Source: Ardenticatenaceae bacterium | GTDB taxonomy: Bacteria; Chloroflexota; Anaerolineae; Promineifilales; Promineifilaceae | Assembly (NCBI GenBank): GCA_020634375.1 | Contig: JACKBX010000007.1 | Span: 326,645 to 390,644, forward strand | Direction of reading: 5' to 3' | DNA length: 64,000 nt | In this document: positions 59,655 to 64,000 of the stretch, in pieces | How the letters are laid out: each line of letters starts with the position of its first letter | How positions within the stretch are numbered: the stretch's first letter is position 1 | Notes under the pieces: model-generated | Database searches by the model: none | What the model was told of the DNA's origin: nothing | The model's input: only the letters and a program-made list of their open reading frames with translations | Translations under genes and position numbers: made by a program

Positions 59655-60365
59655 ATGGATGATTCACCTTACTACCGTCTCCTCGGCCGACTCTATGCCT
59701 GGACATTTTGGATGCGCTACCGTCGCTTCCTCGGATTTAGTGTCCGTACCTGGCTCATTCTCCTCTCTTTGGGGTTGATATTCTTCGTTGCCGGGCAAGG
59801 GTGGTCGTTGATCATCACCTTGCTCCTCATCGCGCTGGCTTTGCTGCTGCAAGCTGCATTTTGGGCCAGTGCGCGAGCCGGGTACAATAAATTTGTACCC
59901 GACGATAGCATCTCCCTACCCTCCAACGAAGTGCTTGAGCCGATACCCGCCAATCAAAAAGTAACCGTGCGTGCGACCGGCGTTTTCAGCCTCACCGGGC
60001 GCGAAGATTTTGTGCTGCTGCGCCGCCCCACAGAATACTGGCACGTCCCCCTGGGAGAGCATATTTTGATGGTTGAACAGCTTCCGGGAAGTTACCTCTA
60101 CCAGTTTTTTAATGGGCAAACATTGCAAACGGTGCAAAATGGCTGGTTCATTTTTGGCCGCCAGCCGCGACGAGCGCTGGCAGTCACATTTCTGGTTACA
60201 TTTGGCCCCGACTATAACGATCCCTCTCTGCTTTACTTTGTCGGCAGTGGTGAAGGCGCGGCTCTGCCGAAACCGCGCACTATTTATCTTTCATTTGACA
60301 ATGAAGCGGATCATCGGGCCGTGTGGCACACGTTGACCCACGCGGCGCGGCAAGCGAGGGCGTGA
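59655..60365 (+). CDS. Two-helix membrane protein of unknown function
   Basis: 236 aa. Two adjacent membrane helices at about residues 29-47 (TWLILLSLGLIFFVAG) and 50-72 (SLIITLLLIALALLLQAAFWA). The next 160 residues are a beta-rich cytoplasmic domain (VTVRATGVFSLTGREDFVLLRRPTEYWHVPLGEHILMVEQ) reminiscent of PH-like or GRAM-like folds, which would sit on the inner membrane face. No catalytic motif. It starts 18 bases after the phosphatase stop and is likely cotranscribed with it. Confidence 0.65.
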   Translation: MDDSPYYRLLGRLYAWTFWMRYRRFLGFSVRTWLILLSLGLIFFVAGQGWSLIITLLLIALALLLQAAFWASARAGYNKFVPDDSISLPSNEVLEPIPANQKVTVRATGVFSLTGREDFVLLRRPTEYWHVPLGEHILMVEQLPGSYLYQFFNGQTLQTVQNGWFIFGRQPRRALAVTFLVTFGPDYNDPSLLYFVGSGEGAALPKPRTIYLSFDNEADHRAVWHTLTHAARQARA

Positions 60366-60411
60366 AATGTGAAGCGTGAACCGTGACAAGCAGTTCTTCA
60401 CGTTTCACGTT

Positions 60412-61332
60412 TTACGGGGTCGGAGTCGGCGTTGGTTCCACGACAACAACCGGTTCCGGCAGCCCCATGCGTGCTGCCAGCACGCGGTCTAGTTCGTCCC
60501 AGGCACGCTCCAGGTCTTGCGCCGCGCCGCTGGGATTGCCGGGTAGGTTTGCTAAGGCTTGTTCCAGGCGTGTTTGCACGGCCGTTAACGGATTGTCATC
60601 GTTTATGGCTAATGTGGTAAGAATTTGCACGGCAAGCTGTGCATCAGTGGCGGCCAATCCTGCATTATTTTCTAGCAAACGCAGCCGAGCACGCGTCACA
60701 ATTTCCCAGGCACGGAAAAGGATCAGCGTTTCTTGCATATTGTCAACGGTGAGGGTGACTACCTGACTGCTGTCAATGGCAACGCTGGCCTGAGTGGCGG
60801 CAGTGACCACAACCTGCTCTAAATTGGTGACGTGGTTGTCCAGCGTGGTCACGTCGGCACGCACAGCATCCACATCACCGCCGAGGGTGTCTAGCTGGGT
60901 GGTGTTGGTGATCAGGTCGCCTTGCATGGCAACCAGGCCATCTTCCAAAGTGGCTGTACGTGCAATCAGTTCTTCGTTTGCGGCGGTGAGGTCGGCAACG
61001 GCCGTGTCTTGTTCAGCCAGCCGTGTATCCAAATCAGTGAGACGGCCGTTCAACGCATCCAAATCAGATTGCAACGCCGTCAACTGCTGCTGCTGTTCTG
61101 GGCTGTTACCCATCAAGCCATTCACATCACTGCGCAGCAGTTCAACGGCTTGTGTATTCGCGCCAATTTGTGTATTCACACTGTCAAAAGAGCGCTGTAA
61201 TTCCAAAACGCCCCAATAGCCTCCGCCCGCCAACGCGAGAATGACAATTAACAGCAAAAATGTCACAAAAACTGTTTTGAGAATCCAAAGCAGGCGTGTG
61301 CCGAATGTGCGGCGGGTGGTTTGTGTACTCAT
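60412..61332 (-). CDS. Membrane-anchored coiled-coil protein
   Basis: 306 aa; AAGGAG lies 6 bases before the ATG. Residues 15-40 form one membrane helix (LKTVFVTFLLLIVILALAGGGYWG). A long coiled coil follows at about 45-185, with heptads such as LTALQSDLDALNGRLTDLDTRLAEQDTAVADL, then a helical domain of about 90 residues (ALILFRAWEIVTRARLRLLEN) and a Thr/Pro tail. It would reach outward as a rod. Its neighbour upstream has the same design, so they may be paralogues or partners. Two ACGGCCGT sites lie in the coiled coil. Confidence 0.75.
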   Translation of the reverse strand: MSTQTTRRTFGTRLLWILKTVFVTFLLLIVILALAGGGYWGVLELQRSFDSVNTQIGANTQAVELLRSDVNGLMGNSPEQQQQLTALQSDLDALNGRLTDLDTRLAEQDTAVADLTAANEELIARTATLEDGLVAMQGDLITNTTQLDTLGGDVDAVRADVTTLDNHVTNLEQVVVTAATQASVAIDSSQVVTLTVDNMQETLILFRAWEIVTRARLRLLENNAGLAATDAQLAVQILTTLAINDDNPLTAVQTRLEQALANLPGNPSGAAQDLERAWDELDRVLAARMGLPEPVVVVEPTPTPTP

Positions 61333-61433
61333 GAAATACTCCTTGAGCGATTAGAAAAATAATGAATCATGAATTATGGCGTGTCCTTGTCCAGCACTTT
61401 GCCATTCACAATTAATTGTTCATTATTCATTGT

Positions 61434-62525
61434 TTAGGGGGTTCCGATGGGAGTGGCTGTGGGACGCGGCGTGCGTGTGGGCAGTGGGGTGGGCGTGTGG
61501 GTCACGACGGGCGTGGGCGTGGGAACGGCCGTGCTGCCAGTCTGAGTGTCCGCAGATGCCGGTGTTGCCGTTGGCGTTATCGTCTGTGTCGTTGTCAGCG
61601 GGGTGGTGATGGGCGGCGTGCCTTCCAACTCAAAAAGCAGGTCACGCAGGCCGGTCAAAAATGCGTCGAAATCTTCAGCGGCAGCGAGTACAGTACCCAT
61701 GCGTTCTTCGAGGGTGACGGCCGTTTCCTGCAAATCGTCCACATCTCCACCTAAAGTATCCAAATCGACCTGAGCGGCGGCTTGTTGGGTTGCTACGGCT
61801 TGCAGCATGGGAACGGCCGTTGCCAACACCCGTCCGGCGTCGCCAGCTTGAGCTTGCATCGTCACCACCTGCGCCCCCAGTTCCGTCTCCCGCTGCTGCA
61901 ACACAGACACTTCGCCGCGCAAACGGCTGTTCTCCTCAGCAAAACGCAGCGTACCATTATTTAGCGTCAGCAACGCCCCCAAAGTGAGGGCCATGCCCAG
62001 CAGTGCGCCAACTAATGCACCCAACGTAATAAGCACGCAGCCGCGCCGCTGCGACGGGGGTGCTTTCCCATCTGCGGCAGCAGGCAGTGTGGGTAGAACG
62101 GGTTCTGGCGCGGCAGGCTCCGTTTCGCGCAGAATGATTGGCTCTACTTCGGGGGTGTCGTCTTCGTCTTGTGTATCTTCGACAGCAGGTTCAGCCGGTT
62201 CGGCCTCTACTGCCGGTTCGGCGGGCACGGCCGTTTCTGGCTCAATGGGTTCGATGGCGGGTACGGCCGTACCTTCATCGTCTTGCCTGTCATCCATATC
62301 GTCGTCTGCTCCTTCAACCACACTTACAGTCAGCCGGTCGGCAAACTGCCGCACCATGCGCTCCGAGATGCCGGGAACGGCCGTTAACTCAATCACCTCA
62401 TCAAAAGGATGCACCGTTTCCCGGTATTCGATGATGCGAGCCGCCAAGGCCTCGCCAATTCCCAGCAAAGCCGCCAGCGTCGCCTCATCTGCGTGATTTA
62501 TGTCAATTATAGCAGTATCGTTCAT
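61434..62525 (-). CDS. Helix-hairpin-helix membrane protein with coiled coil
   Basis: 363 aa. The N-terminus is a ComEA-type double helix-hairpin-helix (IDINHADEATLAALLGIGEALAARIIEYRE...AVPGISERMVRQFADRL, residues 7-72), normally DNA-binding. An acidic Pro/Glu-rich linker (about 75-160) leads to one membrane helix (VLITLGALVGALLGMALTLGALL, about 178-200), then a coiled coil (RLRGEVSVLQQRETELGAQV) and a Thr/Pro tail. The order puts the HhH inside the cell and the coil outside. That differs from ComEA, where the HhH is outside. It ends 102 bases from the downstream coiled-coil gene. Confidence 0.75.
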   Translation of the reverse strand: MNDTAIIDINHADEATLAALLGIGEALAARIIEYRETVHPFDEVIELTAVPGISERMVRQFADRLTVSVVEGADDDMDDRQDDEGTAVPAIEPIEPETAVPAEPAVEAEPAEPAVEDTQDEDDTPEVEPIILRETEPAAPEPVLPTLPAAADGKAPPSQRRGCVLITLGALVGALLGMALTLGALLTLNNGTLRFAEENSRLRGEVSVLQQRETELGAQVVTMQAQAGDAGRVLATAVPMLQAVATQQAAAQVDLDTLGGDVDDLQETAVTLEERMGTVLAAAEDFDAFLTGLRDLLFELEGTPPITTPLTTTQTITPTATPASADTQTGSTAVPTPTPVVTHTPTPLPTRTPRPTATPIGTP

Positions 62526-62545
62526 ACTTGTCTTCCTTCGGCCTG

Positions 62546-64000
62546 CTATGCCAGAGCGCTCTCATCTCCGGAGTCGCGCACAAACACGCAAGTTCCATCC
62601 ACAACAGAAACCGCCCGCGCCACAAAATCCAGGTCTGGGTGTGTTTGCAATCCTAAAATGGTCAGGTCGGCACGCGGCGCTTTGGGCAACGATTCCCAAA
62701 AGCGTCCCTGGTAAATGTGAATGCGCGTGCTGGCGGGCAAACGGGCCAGGCTAATCAGCTCATGCAAAAAAGGCTCGGCCAGGGCTTGTGTTTCGTCATT
62801 ATCCACGACCATGCAGAGGTTGATACGGCCGTGCCAGTTTCGCGCCACCTGGTATGCCAACAGCACCGCCAGGTCCAGATTCGTCAGCCGCAGTGCCAAC
62901 TTCCAATCAGGCCCTTGCTCCCGCACCCAAACGTTAATCACCTGCTCCTGTCCCAATGCCGTCACGTCATCCTGAGCATACAACACCACCGCCAAACGAC
63001 GTTCTACGGCACGTTCCAACATGGCAACCCAAGACTCACGGTTCGCCATTTGAGCAGCACCTGGGAGTGCCGGGAGAAACAAAATGTTGGGGCGAAAATA
63101 ACTACTGCTCAATACAGCCATCGTCGCCCGCACGCCAGTAGCAAAATCCGCTTCCTCCAGCATAATGGCCCGCCCACCAATGCCATCCTGGTTGAATGAC
63201 TCAACCAGTTCTGGCAATGCCGCTACACGCGGGGCTTGCCCCGGCGCATAAATGCCCAACGCCCGCACCGACCCCTGCGGCGCGGCGATGGCCCGCAAAA
63301 ATCGAAAAATGCCGGTTAGCTGCTTGCCACTGGCAACGGGAACCAGCAAGTTGGGACTCCAGGTGCGCTCTGGCGAGGGCGGCATAGCGCTGACGCGCTC
63401 CACAGCCCAATTTGCCAACGCCAAAAAGAGGCCGCTACGCACATCTTCCCAGGGGCTGTTGAGGTGGCGGCGCAGCAAATAACCATAAATGCCCAACGTA
63501 ACGAGAATAGCCACCAAACTAAAGATAGGATTGACTAAAAACATAACGAACAGGCAGCCCATCATGCCAATAAAGGGCACGATGCGAGGAATGGCAAAGG
63601 TGGGGCGGAAGCTGACCATGCCCAGGGTTTGCTCAATGAGCATCACTGCGTTCAAGGAAAAATAGGTGATGAGGAAGAACATGGTGATGAGGGGGGCAAT
63701 GGCGTTTAGCCCACCGCCAGCCCAGGCAAAGAGCAGCGTGACAAAGACGATGCCTCCGGTGAGGAGCATGGCATTGCGCGGTTCATGATCGGCCGTTTCT
63801 CGTGCCAGCACCTGGCCCATTGGCAACACATCGTGACTGCTTAAGGCTTGCAGCACACGTGGCGCAGCCAGCAGGGAACCCAGCGCAGAGGAGAAGGTGG
63901 CGCCTAATAATCCGGCCAATATCGCCCAACTCCAAAAGGCTTTGTCTACCATGACGGTGGTGTTGCTTAACAAATCATCTACTGGGGCAACACGGGCCAG
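62546..64000 (-). CDS. SLC12-like cation-chloride cotransporter / APC permease (5' partial)
   Basis: The frame runs off the right edge; 485 codons from the C-terminal side are seen. The visible N-terminal half has five or six membrane helices with FWSWAILAGLLGATFSSALGSLLAAPRVLQAL (an APC helix 8-like motif), NAMLLTGGIVFVTLLFAWAGGGLNAIAPLITMFFLITYFSLNAV and a VNPIFSLVAILVTLGIYGYLLRR end. The C-terminal 270 residues are a soluble domain (SPNLLVPVASGKQLTGIFRFLRAIAAPQGSVRALGIY) like the cytoplasmic domain of SLC12 and bacterial Na-K-Cl-type relatives. It probably moves cations with chloride or amino acids. The stop is 20 bases before the HhH gene start. Confidence 0.8.
   Translation of the reverse strand: MARVAPVDDLLSNTTVMVDKAFWSWAILAGLLGATFSSALGSLLAAPRVLQALSSHDVLPMGQVLARETADHEPRNAMLLTGGIVFVTLLFAWAGGGLNAIAPLITMFFLITYFSLNAVMLIEQTLGMVSFRPTFAIPRIVPFIGMMGCLFVMFLVNPIFSLVAILVTLGIYGYLLRRHLNSPWEDVRSGLFLALANWAVERVSAMPPSPERTWSPNLLVPVASGKQLTGIFRFLRAIAAPQGSVRALGIYAPGQAPRVAALPELVESFNQDGIGGRAIMLEEADFATGVRATMAVLSSSYFRPNILFLPALPGAAQMANRESWVAMLERAVERRLAVVLYAQDDVTALGQEQVINVWVREQGPDWKLALRLTNLDLAVLLAYQVARNWHGRINLCMVVDNDETQALAEPFLHELISLARLPASTRIHIYQGRFWESLPKAPRADLTILGLQTHPDLDFVARAVSVVDGTCVFVRDSGDESALA

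Overview
The window looks like a chromosomal segment of an uncultured, filamentous-type Chloroflexota (Anaerolineae/Ardenticatenia-like) bacterium. This rests on the overall gene style: DUF5671 membrane proteins, XRE-NB-ARC-TPR regulators, proline/threonine-rich lipoproteins, SLC12-like permeases, a glyoxylate shunt beside an ScfR/RamB-type regulator, and no outer-membrane genes. It is an inference; no rRNA gene is present.

Layout. 1-5 kb: tail of a probable membrane glycosyltransferase, a 21-bp tandem repeat, a zinc-ribbon membrane protein, DUF1385, a TPR protein, cyclophilin and a lipoprotein. 5-10.5 kb: glyoxylate shunt (aceA, aceB) divergent from its likely regulator. 10.5-14 kb: DUF5671, an anchored small protein and a PlsC-type acyltransferase. 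14-20.6 kb: a minus-strand run of NotI-family restriction enzyme, DNA methyltransferase, NurA nuclease, HAS-barrel protein and HerA ATPase. 20.7-24 kb: GPH sugar symporter, small membrane protein, TPR protein, double-XRE regulator. 24.3-31.7 kb: complete branched-chain-type ABC importer (livG, H, M, K, F) with an acyl-CoA synthetase. 31.7-33.4 kb: PLP synthase (pdxST). 33.5-40.4 kb: a 29-codon membrane peptide, methyltransferase, a cysteine-free family-4 UDG, subtilase, beta-lactamase-like protein, HigBA-type toxin-antitoxin, tRNA-Arg. 40.4-45 kb: malQ, glgA, MFS. 45-51 kb: LysM protein, endonuclease IV, dipeptidase, two lone oligopeptide permeases. 51-58.5 kb: STAND regulator, di-heme peroxidase, an AT-rich island with an orphan Rhs tip, a HEAT protein and DUF4291. 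58.8-64 kb: inositol monophosphatase, membrane coiled-coil proteins, and the C-terminal part of an SLC12-like transporter.

The most striking signal is the octamer palindrome ACGGCCGT. A manual tally gives roughly 95-100 copies, where about one is expected by chance. It lies inside genes, between genes and as paired arms of terminators, like HIP1 in cyanobacteria. Its core CGGCCG is the EagI-type site and the centre of the NotI site, and the window encodes a clear NotI-family endonuclease next to an amino-methyltransferase. This suggests a genome-wide palindrome tied to a resident restriction-modification system, which is further coupled to a NurA-HerA module. Stretches without the palindrome (about 48.4-51.3 and 55.1-58.5 kb, nearly so 18.2-21.4 kb) coincide with genes that look recently acquired. 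Several genes have a -35/-10 promoter ending 6-9 bases before the start codon, which points to leaderless transcripts.
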